Shown piece after piece: positions 34,053-44,782 of a stretch of 64,000 nucleotides of DNA. The position numbers were made by a program, and so were the translations under genes. Origin of the DNA: Sodiomyces alkalinus F11. Taxonomy: Eukaryota; Ascomycota; Sordariomycetes; Glomerellales; Plectosphaerellaceae. The stretch lies in assembly GCF_003711515.1 (NCBI RefSeq), contig NW_021167083.1, positions 942,481-1,006,480 on the forward strand, given 5' to 3'. Each line of letters begins with the position of its first letter. Within the stretch, counting starts at the first letter, position 1. Below the pieces are notes generated by a model. The model saw only the letters and a list, made by a program, of their open reading frames with translations, was not told the DNA's origin and ran no database searches.

Positions 34053-35362
34053 CCCCCCGAGCTAACATGAACACTCGAGTTCTGTACCTAGGCAGGCAGG
34101 CATTGGTTTTAACACCGGTTCCCATCTAAGGTACCTTAAGGTATCGTGGTTGGCACCCTCTGAGGGTTCTGAGGGGCCGGGAGGCCTTCAACATCAGTTC
34201 CACTTCTGCGAAGGGCCTTATCCGTTTCTTTTCTAACCCCCTCCCTTCTCTTTCTTCATTTTCATTCTTTGGCTTCTGCGAACAACTTGGGAGACGCTTC
34301 GTTTGCATTGCATTCAACCCCCGAGAAACAGAACCCCGATCCTCTTCATCCCTCCCTTGATTCACACCTGCATACTAGAGTCGAGTGATCCCCGCCCTCC
34401 CACCAACTCTCACTCGCCATCTCGGCCTTTAGCTCTGCGATCACTCGAGCTGTTGTTTATTTGCTTCCTGGTTCTCCAGTTCGGCTGGCCGCCAAGGGAC
34501 AACGTGGTCCACCGACTGACTTCTGCGTTTCCACCGCGGGTGGGAAGGCGGTGTCCTCATCCATTCCACCCATTTCTCAACCCATGACCACTTGCAGATA
34601 CCAGGCCGGACTAGACATACATACCTCACCAGCAGCTCCCCTTCACCTTCAACCACTGTCCACCAAGTATCTCCTACTTTTCTTCCGAGTAAGAGCAGGA
34701 GACGAAACAAAAGAAGCAACACGACCGCTCACCTCGGTCCTTGTCTAACCCATTCGCGGTCATCTCACCCGTTTTCTACCCGTTGATTTCTCACCCAGAT
34801 TACGGTTACACCGGAATGTCTCAGTCGTTGAAACATATCTCAGAGATGCACTCGACTCCCGGCTACCCACTTCTCTAAGCCACTCCCCTCCTCCCGCTTC
34901 CCGTTTCCTGCCCCCTGTTTTCCCAGTGGTTACCCACGCTGTATTAGTTGACCACCCTCACAGGGACAGCAGAGTATATTGGCCCTGCTGGCCTTGTATG
35001 CACTCATAGCCCTGCCTCACATCACTTTTGTCCACCCCAGGTGATAACAGCTACATACAGCTTTGCGTACACCTCGCTCTCGCCCTCATCTCAAACCCCC
35101 CATCTCATCCAGCCATCCAGCCTTCCAGCCTTCCTCGTCCACGGAATTCACATTCTGAGCTTGGGCCTTGTGGGCATTTCCCCTTCCCAGACCATCTGCC
35201 ACTTCACCAATTCTTGTCTCGACGGCTGTCCTTCGGCCTTGTTTGGCCCCAGACGTTTTTCTGGCTCCATTGTGGCTGGCTGCCCGGTTTGGAAGGTAAA
35301 AGGCTGGCCGTGTCTGACCTATCCGGGGCTTGTGTATTGCCGTGCTACCTAAAGCCTCCAAG
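34053..35362. other. Upstream region and probable leader of the Zn2Cys6 gene
   Basis: C/T-rich DNA with short chance frames only. It carries TACCTAGGCAGG (34085) and AAGGTACCTTAAGG (34129). Likely promoter and long 5' UTR. Confidence 0.45.
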
Positions 35363-38300
35363 ATGGATATAACCGAAGGAGCGCCAGAGACGCTTCTTCC
35401 TCACCCTCAGACCCAGTCGAATCCCGCAGGCGAAGTCAGCAAAGAAGACCCAGATCGCAAGAAATCAGTTGCCAGAAAAAGAACCAAAACTGGCTGTCTT
35501 AGTATGTATATCGCTGTCGCTTTCTGCATCTCACTGTCCTCCCCTCTCACCTTCTCCTCCCCCACGCCTCCCCCCCTTTCTTGCAAAAAAAAAAAAAAAA
35601 ACTTTTGCTTAAACCTCCTTGGAGGGGGGAGTTGCTCTTGACCTGTGTCTGACTGCTATATCGTCTCAAGCATGCCGCAAACGTCGGATCAAGTGTGACG
35701 AAAGCAAACCAATCTGCAATAACTGCACCAAATCCAAGAGGCACTGCGAGGGATATAATCAACGCGTCATATTCAAGGATCCCATCGGTGCTTTTCATGC
35801 CGGCAACAATGGCCCGGTCCCTTACCTGCCTGAATCCTCCCAGCACGCGTTTCCACAGCTCGGAAACAGCCAGCCTAACCCGTCGTCTCAAGCTCCGCCT
35901 CTCGCAGCCATAGCGCCTAAGCCCCGTACTGGCCCCGACTATCCGGGCTATCCACGAACAGTCTTTGTCGAACCCTTGGCCGCTCAATCGAGTTCTTCCT
36001 CATCAACCAGCTACGCCTTTCCCCAGCCACCATCATCATCATCACCATACAGACAGCCGCCCCCGTCGGTTTCCTCCTCTCTGACACCCCCCCTACAACC
36101 ACACCACCCTTATAGTGATCATGGCGTCGAGCAGGCCTATCTCCCGACGCCGGGCCCCGATGACGTGGGTCTCAAACTATCTGGCGGCCATATGTCAACA
36201 TCTCCAAATTCATATTTTTCGGCCAGAGATATGGCTGGTGCAGCACCCATCACGCAACACCATACCTCAGGGCGGAGCGACCTACCACCCAAAGCCGAAA
36301 TGACACATCCCTACCTGGATGATGATGGTTCTATGGCTAACTCTGACGACGATCTCGGACTCGGAGATGTGAAGAAAGAAGACGGACATGGCGGTCTGGT
36401 ACAGAGACGCATAAACGGCCCAGTCGAGGGATTCGGCACGGAGATGCGAACCTTCTCCGCCTTCGCCGATGACAGCGTTCTTACATCGTATGTCCCAACC
36501 GCGACGAACTCGCCTCTCAACGACGACAGGACAGCGGCGCTCTTCTGGCACTTTGTCAACGTTACAGGACCCAGCATGTCGCTGTATGAACGGCATCCAT
36601 TCGACCACACCAACGCATCATTGGACACTCAGTCCGCTCCCCAGGCTAACCATAACATTTGGACATGTGAGTTGCCGAACCTAAGCTCTGTCGTGTAGCA
36701 AAAGGAGGCTGACCGGGTTCAGACACATTTCCGATCATTTCTTTCCAGCACCCAGCTCTTTTACAGGCCATTCTAGCCATGGGCTCCCTGCAGATCGCGA
36801 GACTGCAATATCTTCCACCCACGGCAGCCATGAAACACTATCATCTTGCTATTAGGAGAATCGCGCACAATGTTCGGAGCCCGACCAAACGCACCCAGCC
36901 GGCCAATCTGGCCGCCACTCTGGTTTTAGCATACTTTGAGGTCTGGAATTCGGATCACACCAAGTGGTGCCAACACCTCCTCGGAGCCAGAGTACTATTC
37001 AGGGAGATACCTTTCCGAGAGATGACGAGGCACATCCTGCCGCTCAAGAGAGCTAAACGGGCTCTTTTCGAAGGATCACGGCAACCCCATGACCCTCTTT
37101 CTATGGGATATGGCCCTAGTCCGAGGTTGAAACATGACCTAGACGACGTAGACACCGAGTTCCTGGGCCAATTGGCAGGTCGACATGTGGAGTATGACGA
37201 CCAACCCCCCTCGCCGGGCTTGTACTACACGGCTCGTGACATTGAGCATTACGAGTATCTGAGGGATCTCTTTTGGTGGTATTGCAAGATGGATGTCTAT
37301 CATTCTTTGCTCTCCGGGGATCGACCTTTGTAAGTGTGCTCCCCACTTGATGTTCTCTCTAAACTTGTGTGGAATCCTATACTAACCAAATAATCTGCCA
37401 GCATGGAATTTAAGAACTGGACGCAATGTCCTCCGCGAGCACCGATGGGAAGGCTGGAGGCTATGTAAACGCCCCCCCCCCCCCTATGCCTGGAAACCAC
37501 TCGTGTCTCTGCCTTGTCACTAACGGCCCATAGCTACGGCACATATGACCACGTCATGCTAGTTTTAGGGCGCCTAATGGCATTTGCAGCGAAAGATCTC
37601 TCACGGAAGCGAAAAGCCATGCAGTCTTTCGGGATGGGCGGACCACCGTTCGGGCCACCGCGTGGATCACCGACGGGTCCAACCGGTCCACCAGCGGGTG
37701 GTCCTCCGGGGACAATGCCGCCGGGGATGCCCCCTGGGCCGATGATGGGCATGCCACCAGGAGGGATGCCACCAGGAGGGATGCCCCCGGGAATGATGAT
37801 GGGAATGCCGCCGGGAGGTTTCCCGCCCGGCATGTTCGGGGGTCCAGGTGGCGGATCGCCGCCCATGTTCCCGGGTATGCTCCCCACAAGCAGCAAAGTA
37901 TCGTTACCTACAGGCTTCAGTCCGATGCGGGATCAAACGCCGCCGCGGGATATATCTGAGGACGTCGACCTTGGTACGGCGACAGAGGCAGCACTGCTGG
38001 AGTGGGAGAGCATCCGGGAAGCCTTCGCGCACCTCCGATCTCGGTTCGGGCCCGAGCTCGAGCCTTTAGGTGCCGAGTACGCTGACCGTCGAGACTCGCC
38101 ATTCGGCCCCACGCTGCAGTACCGCACATTCTCTGTGGCAGGAATTTGGCTCAACTACTACTTGGGCCTCATTCATCTCTATAGGACCCATCCTATGATG
38201 CCACCGGCGGCTATGGTTGCCCAGGGGATTCAGGCCAGACACACGGAGCAATATGCGAGGGAGATTGGGCGTATTGCTGCTGGTTTGTGCGATGACCTCA

Positions 38301-38797
38301 CCAGCGTGACGGAGATCAGCACTCTCGTAGGGGCGGCGCTTGTGGAATCTAGCCTGCCCCTATTCGTGGGTGGTATTCAGGTGCGTTTTTTTACATTTCA
38401 TTATTGAATCACGAACGATCCTTTGCTAACCGCTGTATTTTGATTGCAGGCTCAGGAAGCCGCTCAGAGGCACTGGCTTATCAGGAGGTTGCATGACACT
38501 GCGCGACTGACGGGATGGCAATCAGCGAGGCAGATTGCCGAGGGCTGCGAATCAGCCTGGCACAAGGCGGCGGAGCTCGGAAAAGGTCCGCCGTATACGA
38601 GAGACCCCAGCCTTTCCAGGGAAATCCCCAAGTCGGTATGGGATTTCCCAAGGAAGATGGCGTCTCAGAGCGAGCAGCTGCGTGAGGAAACCAACGGCGA
38701 GATGGTGCTCCTCCCGTCTCACCGTGCGTTCTATGCTATAGGATTGATCAGTGTCGAGCAAGAGCTGGATAAATTGGAGCTTAACGATGGTGGCTGA
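35363..38797 (+). CDS. Zn2Cys6 (GAL4-type) fungal transcription factor, 999 aa
   Basis: Six exons: 35363-35501, 35671-36666, 36723-37329, 37402-37464, 37534-38380 and 38450-38797 (exactly 3000 nt). The first intron splits the zinc cluster: KTGC-L joins T-CRKRRIKC, giving C-X2-C-X6-C-X6-C-X2-C-X6-C at residues 45-72, the DNA-binding binuclear cluster. A Ser/Pro-rich linker follows, then a helical region resembling the fungal-specific regulatory domain (TFPIISFQHPALLQAILAMG; LAATLVLAYFEVWNSD). Residues about 634-717 form a Gly/Pro/Met-rich low-complexity insert between LGRLMAFAAKDLSRKRK and the next helical segment. The protein probably acts in the nucleus on an unknown regulon. The neighbours are housekeeping genes, so context gives no pathway. 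The 3' end is convergent with PUP2, 257 bp away. Confidence 0.9.
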
Positions 38798-39054
38798 AAC
38801 CCCTATTCCCGTCGCCTGCGGGAGAATAGAGAATAAAGCCACTCGAATTGTGACTTAATGTACACCCCGTGTCCTAGTAATGATGGCGGTACATGACCTT
38901 TCAGAGTCGACTACCTTATGTTGATTTGGCTCCGTCATGAAGAGGGCAGTTGCTACATGAGCTCCTCATCACCTCCATGCGAGCAATTCTGATTGTGGTA
39001 CATCATGGCTCAGCTTTCTCTGTATTTGAAGCAGCAAACTCGCCCCCTTTCCGT

Positions 39055-40098
39055 CTAGTTCGCAGGAAGCCTCTCCACAACAACAGCCATCTCCTCGTCG
39101 GTATATATTCTGAAGCCCTTTCCCTTGGTTACGCTGGCCAACTGCACGTTCTTTGAATCTAGCTTCTCCTCCATCACCTGCTTCAGGGTCTTGAGCACCA
39201 GTGTCTCAGCATCCTCAATTGTAAGGGACTAAGAGGATCGAAAGGTCAGTCCAATGCATTCTATGATATGATAGGCACCCAATGTTTCTTTTCGTAGGGG
39301 GCACGGTGGTGACAAAACGATGAAAGGGAAAAAAAAAGAAAAGAAAAAAAAAAGGAAAGTCCCAAGGAGATTGTAAAAAGAGGGGGGCCACAACAAACCT
39401 TGTGATACTCGTTTTGCAACTCGGCCTGCGCGCCCTCGGAGCCAGAGCCAATGGCCTTGGCATCATATCGGTAGAAGGTACCACTAGGCTCAGCGTGGTA
39501 GAGCTGGGGCCCGTCCTCGTCGTAGCCGGCGATGAGGAGGGCGACGCCGAAGGGTCGGCTCATGACGGTCTCCTCGCCGTCGGCGCCCTCGCCGAAGCGT
39601 AACGCGAGGTCGCAAATGGCCTGGGTGGCGGACTCGACGCGGAGGGGCTCGGCGTAGTTGAAGGCGTGCGACTGCGACTCGACGCGGGCGTGCTCGACCA
39701 TGGACCGCGCGTCGGCCTGCAGGCCGGACATGGCGCAGCCGATGTGGCGGTCGATCTCGACGATCTTCTCGACGGAGGAGGTCTCGAGGAGGGTGGAGGT
39801 GACGCGCTTCTCGACGCCCAGGATCACGCCTTCCGAGGTGGCCACGCCGATGGCTGTGCTGCCGAGCTTGATGGCCTCGAGGGAGTATTCGACTTGGAAG
39901 AGGCGGCCTTCGGGGGAGAAGGTGTTGATTCCGCGGTCTGGGTTCGGGGGCGAGGATCGAGAGCGACGGGGTTAGGTCAGTGGGAACAGTAGCGAGGTAA
40001 ATGAGGAACTGGCAGGATAGATGGGAGCTGATGCTGCTGTGTGCTATAGAGGGAGGGCGTTGGATCACCGTACCGTATTCCGATCTTGCCATAAACAT
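39055..40098 (-). CDS. PUP2: Proteasome subunit alpha type-5, 245 aa
   Basis: Exons 40098-40074, 39937-39399 and 39228-39055 total 738 nt. The protein starts [11 protein letters not shown] and continues [20 protein letters not shown], the alpha-subunit signature that forms the gate at the end of the 20S core. [14 protein letters not shown], the CAMSGLQAD segment and the C-terminal [13 protein letters not shown] and [10 protein letters not shown] segments match alpha-5. Length is normal for the family. The subunit belongs to the outer ring and has no catalytic Thr. The second intron holds an A-rich stretch (about 39328-39357). It is divergent from the GCP2 gene and convergent with the Zn2Cys6 gene. 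Confidence 0.96.
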
Positions 40099-40667
40099 CT
40101 TGGCGGTGTATTGAGGGTGGTATCGGCTAGAAAGGTTTCTTTATGAACTGAGAGAGAATCAGATCCAGTAAGAATCGGATAGACTGGATGTCGAGAGGTA
40201 TTGAGGCGGGACAACCGGGTTGGTGGTGGATTTCTTGCGTCTGGCTGCGATGGGGGAGTTGAGCTTTGGTTGTTACTTGTTAGGCAAGCACATAGACTAC
40301 GCAGCCGCATAGCTCTGATGGATGGGGGATGAATGATTCAAGCTTCCGATTGGCTACTCACCGAATCAGCTAAGGCAATCCGTGCCTAATGTGCGGAGTA
40401 CGGAATTACGGATACATGTACCTGACACCGGCCCGGATCAACTCGCGTACCGACCTAAGGTCACCCCCAGTGCTTGCCCGAAACGCGCCCTGGAAAGTCA
40501 CACCGCGACGAGTCGACGAATCGCATTTGGACGGAAACCCCGCCAGAAACATACATCCAACACTGACCGACCAAGATCCAAGACCCAAGACCCAAAACCA
40601 CGCGCGTAATAGGCCACCGCAACAACCCGGAGTCGCATCTTGCAGCCTCCCCAATGCTGTCTGCGAG
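40099..40667. promoter_or_regulatory. Divergent promoter region between PUP2 and GCP2
   Basis: The 569 bp between two opposed housekeeping start codons contain no credible gene and should carry both promoters. No defined factor site was recognised. Confidence 0.5.
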
Positions 40668-43600
40668 ATGTCCTCCGCCTCCAGGGTATCAACCCAAGAC
40701 CGGCGCGCAAATGGACCCCCCGCCAACAGCGACAAGCAGAGACCCCGCGTGAGCGTGAACGCCGCGAAACCCGGCAATTTCAGTCGACATGACGCATCAG
40801 ATCTTCGACGGACGGCATCTCCGCAATCCGACGGGCCCTACGGGTCTTCACATAAACGGACAGCATCCGGGAACCCGAGACCTTTGAGCAGGACCCATGA
40901 TGATCGGCGCATAGAAGAGCGGCGGACGGAAAAGACATTCGTCACGCAACTAGAGAGTATTGTCCGTCGGACAAGGAGCCCTGAAAGGTTAGAACGTCGC
41001 CAGGTGCCGACTGAGAAGGCAAGGGCTGCGGCGGAGAAATCCAGGCCGGTTGAGAATCGGTCAAAGGAACCAAAAGTCGAGGCTCCCCAAGGTAAACCTC
41101 TCCAACCGCGATCTGATTGATGCCGATGCACGAAGTTTGTTTTTGTTTTGTTTTGTTTTGTTTCTATTTCCTTTTTTTTTTTTTTTTTTTTACTGTCGAC
41201 TGACATGCGAAAAGCCCCCCCATGGTCACCCGAAGCGACACTTCTTCCTCATACTTCGGCCCCACTGGCATCCCGCATCTCCATCCCTCCCTTGGCCTCC
41301 CAAGCCCCATCGACTGTGCAACCTACACCCCTTCATGAGCTCTCTCTTGAAGCACAGGAAGCTGTCATTATAGAAGACCTCCTTTTCGTCTTCATGGGCT
41401 ATGAGGGGCAATACATCCGATTCTCCAAGAGCTACAATCCACACGAGGAGCGAGATCGGCTGTCGGGACCCACGTTCAGGATTTTGCCCGGGCTGGACCC
41501 CAGTTTGCAGGATCTCACAGTGTCAATGCTGAAGATGGCGACCTACTACTCGGCCCTAGAGGTGTTCGTCGACGTTCAGAGCCGAGAGGAGTTTGGGGCT
41601 GTCAACCACGCCTTGTGTGCCTCGGTGCGCAAGTTTCTGCAGGACTATCTTATCATGATCGCACAATTGGAGACACAGTTCCTCACCAACGAGAATTTTA
41701 CCCTTCACGTCTTGAACATCCAGACTTTGCCGACGAGCCAGACCATGTCGCGCCTTTACTCCTTAGCTGTTGAGCTCCTTAAAAAGAACGCTCTCCTGGA
41801 CGACGACGACGACGACGACGACCCGGGCGATAGTGGAGACGACTTTGATAACATCCTTGAAACGCTTCGGGACGGCGGGGATCTCGGTGCCGGAAACATG
41901 ACGGGCAAGAGGATCTGCAAGGGGGGTGTAGTGCTGGGTTTGATCACAAAGAGGCAAGAGGCCATGGCGGGAGACCCGGTCGCCAGGACTCTCTTGACCA
42001 CCTTGCTACGGGACGCTAGCCGGCCGTACATGGCCATGTTGAATGAGTGGCTGCATCATGGTGGCATCAACGATCCGCATGCCGAGTTTCTCATCAAAGA
42101 GCAGAAGAGTATCCGCCGGGAGAGGCTGGAGCAAGACTACACTGATGAATATTGGGAACGACGGTACACCATACGGAAGAACGACGTGCCACCACAACTC
42201 CAAGACGTCAAAGACAAGGTCCTTTTGGCGGGTAAATATCTCAACGTGGTACGAGAATGCGGCGGCGTCGACGTCAGCAAAGTCGTCAAGGACGTTCCGA
42301 CTTCCTTTGATGACAGCCGGTTCCTCGACAACGTGAACATAGCCTACGCCCATGCGAACGAGTCGTTGATGCAGCTCTTACTGACCACGCACTCCCTTCC
42401 GATGAGGTTACGGTCCTTGAAACACTATTTCTTTCTCGATCCCTCCGATTACTTCTCCTACTTTCTGGAGCTCGGAGCATCCGAGCTGCGCAAGCCGGTC
42501 AAATCCGTTAATACCGGCAAGCTACAGTCGCTTCTTGACCTCGTGCTGCGCCAGCCGGGAAGTATTGTGTCCTTGGATCCGTTCAAGGAGGATGTCAAGG
42601 TCGAGATGAACGAAATCACCCTGATCAAGTCCCTCCAGAAAGTGGTGAACATCACGGGCATGGAGCAGGGCGAGGCGCTGCAGCCCCTATCTAGTCAACC
42701 CATCGAGAGCGATAAGAACGCGATTGGGTTTACGTCACTCCAACTAGACTACGCAGTGCCGTTCCCGGTCTCGCTGGTTATTAGTCGCAAGACGGTGTGG
42801 CGGTACCAAGCCTTGTTCCGGTATCTTCTCTCCCTGAGACACCTTGAGTCCCAGCTATCCACGACTTGGCACACGCAAACGTCCGGCATCGCGTGGTCCC
42901 ACAAAAGCTCGGCCAGGAGCCTCGAGGTTTGGAAGCGCCGAGTCTGGACTCTCCGGGCACGTATGTTGGTCTTCGTACAGCAGCTGCTATACTTCTGCAC
43001 GGCCGAGGTGATCGAGCCCAACTGGACCAAGTTCGTGTCGAGACTCAAACCCAACGAGGAGCACCAAGGAAGCTCCTTGTCGGGTCTGACACGGACGGTT
43101 GACGAGCTCATGCAAGACCACGTGGACTTTTTGGACACATGCCTCAAGGAGTGCATGTTAACCAACAGCAAACTGCTGAGGGTACGTCGAAAGCGAATCG
43201 TTCGCGCTGCTTCTCTTTTCACGAATGTTACAAAAGCTTACTTGCTCATTCCTCTATTAGATCCACTCCAAGCTGATGCAGACTTGCACTATCTTTGCAA
43301 CATACTCTAACTGGCTCACCCGCGAGCTAGAGAAAGCCGACCCGGATTTATCGGGCAACACTAAACCGCCCAATATGACTGATGACCAGTGGAGGGTGTT
43401 CCAGGCGGTACGAGCGCAGAAGACGTCCTCACAGAACGACTCGTCGTCTTCGGGCCCGGGCCAGACGAGTCAGGACGCGCGCATTGCCAACCTGTTCGAG
43501 ATTATGAAGAAGTGGGAGAGCAACTTCAGCAGGCATCTCCAGATCCTGCTCGATGCGTTGAACCACTATGCGGCGACAGAGACGGTCGTCTTGCTGAGCC

Positions 43601-43677
43601 TGTGCGCTCGGCTGAGCACCGCAAACCAGGGGACCGAGTATGCGGGGCTAAGGAACGAAGAGGATATGGCGGTCTGA
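40668..43677 (+). CDS. SPC97: Gamma-tubulin complex component 2 (GCP2/Spc97/Alp4), 935 aa
   Basis: Exons 40668-41091, 41215-43181 and 43261-43677 total 2808 nt. The first 140 residues are disordered and Arg/Ser-rich. The GRIP1 domain begins at AQEAVIIEDLLFVFMGYEGQYI, a GCP2 hallmark. GCP motifs follow: FLQDYLIMIAQLE, SRPYMAMLNEWLHHGGINDP, WERRYTIR, KHYFFLDPSDYF, then the GRIP2 region (LDYAVPFPVSLVISRKTVWRY and later). GCP2 and GCP3 form the gamma-tubulin small complex that nucleates microtubules at the spindle pole body. Residues about 335-343 are an unbroken Asp tract encoded by GAC repeats (41800-41822). The start at 40668 is the first ATG giving a GCP2-like N-terminus; the open frame extends upstream to 40389. 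It is convergent with AIM41. Confidence 0.93.
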
Positions 43678-44173
43678 GCTTTGTCCTGTGCAAAATCTGT
43701 CTTATTCTTTTTTCTTTCTTTCCCCTTTTGTCCTTCTATGTTATGGATATCGTTTCAGCGTAGCAGTGGTCGGAACTGGCGTTTTCGGGGTTGGAGGAGC
43801 CTGACGGGAAATAGGGACAGATAACACGTGCGAGGATATGTTCATCGTAGTAAACCCTGACGTTGCTACCTGGAGAACCAAGCAGGCATATGGAATGATG
43901 AGAATACCCATCAAGGAGTCCCGATGCCTCCATCTTTTATTTTTCTCATAAGATGTTATACAACAGGTGAAATGTACATGATTTTATATACGAGGGGGAG
44001 ATTCCAATCCTCTGCCTTGAGCATCTCCTTCGCATAATGCCTGGGACACAAATGCCAACCAAATGCTGATGATACACCCATATACATACACGAAGCTCCC
44101 ACCATAAGCGTACCCGGCTTTTTTCTTTCTTTCTTTCTTTCTTTCTTTCTTTTTTATTTTTATTTTTACAGCC
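43678..44173. other. Convergent 3' intergenic region with TTTC microsatellite
   Basis: No gene. It contains both 3' UTRs and, at 44119-44152, a TTTC tandem repeat. Confidence 0.6.
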
Positions 44174-44782
44174 TCAAGCTTGGAGCGCCTGGCTCACCAG
44201 CTTACTGATTTCTTTAGCGTCCACCTCGACATCCCTCCCCTTGAGAGCTCGAGTCACGGCCTTCATGACCCGCCCAACGACCTGTTTCCCTTCGGCCCCA
44301 GCGGCGCGGGCCTCCTCGATAGCGGCGCGGACGAGATCGCGCACCTGGGCCTCGGACACGGTCTCGACGCCGCTGGCGGCGATGTATTCTTCCAGGATGC
44401 GGGCCTGGGCGTCCTCCTTCTCGGCGAGGTCGGGGCGGTCGGCGTCGCGGGCCTGGGCGGAGGCCTCGCGGGAGCCGCGGAGGGACTTGCGCAGGAGGGC
44501 GACGAGGTCGAGGTTGGTGGTGACGGGGGAGGAGGTCTTGGCGGCGTTGTTGGTGGCGGAGAGGACGGCGCGGAGGACGGTGAGGCGCTGGGCGTCTTTG
44601 CTGCGCATGGCGGTCTTTAGGTCCGACTTGAGGGTTGCGAGGAGAGGAGGGGTGGCGGGTGCCGAAGAGGAGGCGGCGACGGAGAAGAGCTGGGGTGTTG
44701 GGTGGTAGGATCTCCAGGGCTGGATGCGGAGGGGACGAAGGGCCCTGAGCCAGTGGGTTGCTTGCCGTGACGCCATTGTCAA
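44174..44782 (-). CDS. AIM41: Mitochondrial YqeY/Aim41 domain protein, 202 aa
   Basis: Single exon. MTMASRQATHWLRALRPLRI gives an Arg-rich, acid-free N-terminus typical of a mitochondrial presequence (the ATG six bases later is an alternative). The rest is a YqeY-like domain: LKSDLKTAMRSKDAQRLTVL, then AEKEDAQARILEEYI and GKQVVGRVMKAVTRALKG. YqeY-type domains are related to the C-terminal part of GatB of the tRNA amidotransferase. The yeast homologue Aim41 is mitochondrial, with unclear molecular role. Length fits the family. It lies tail-to-tail with GCP2. Confidence 0.9.
   Translation of the reverse strand: MTMASRQATHWLRALRPLRIQPWRSYHPTPQLFSVAASSSAPATPPLLATLKSDLKTAMRSKDAQRLTVLRAVLSATNNAAKTSSPVTTNLDLVALLRKSLRGSREASAQARDADRPDLAEKEDAQARILEEYIAASGVETVSEAQVRDLVRAAIEEARAAGAEGKQVVGRVMKAVTRALKGRDVEVDAKEISKLVSQALQA

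Noticed and set aside
44180..44708. Plus-strand Gly/Ala-rich frames over AIM41
   Set aside because: Mirror frames of the minus-strand YqeY-domain gene.
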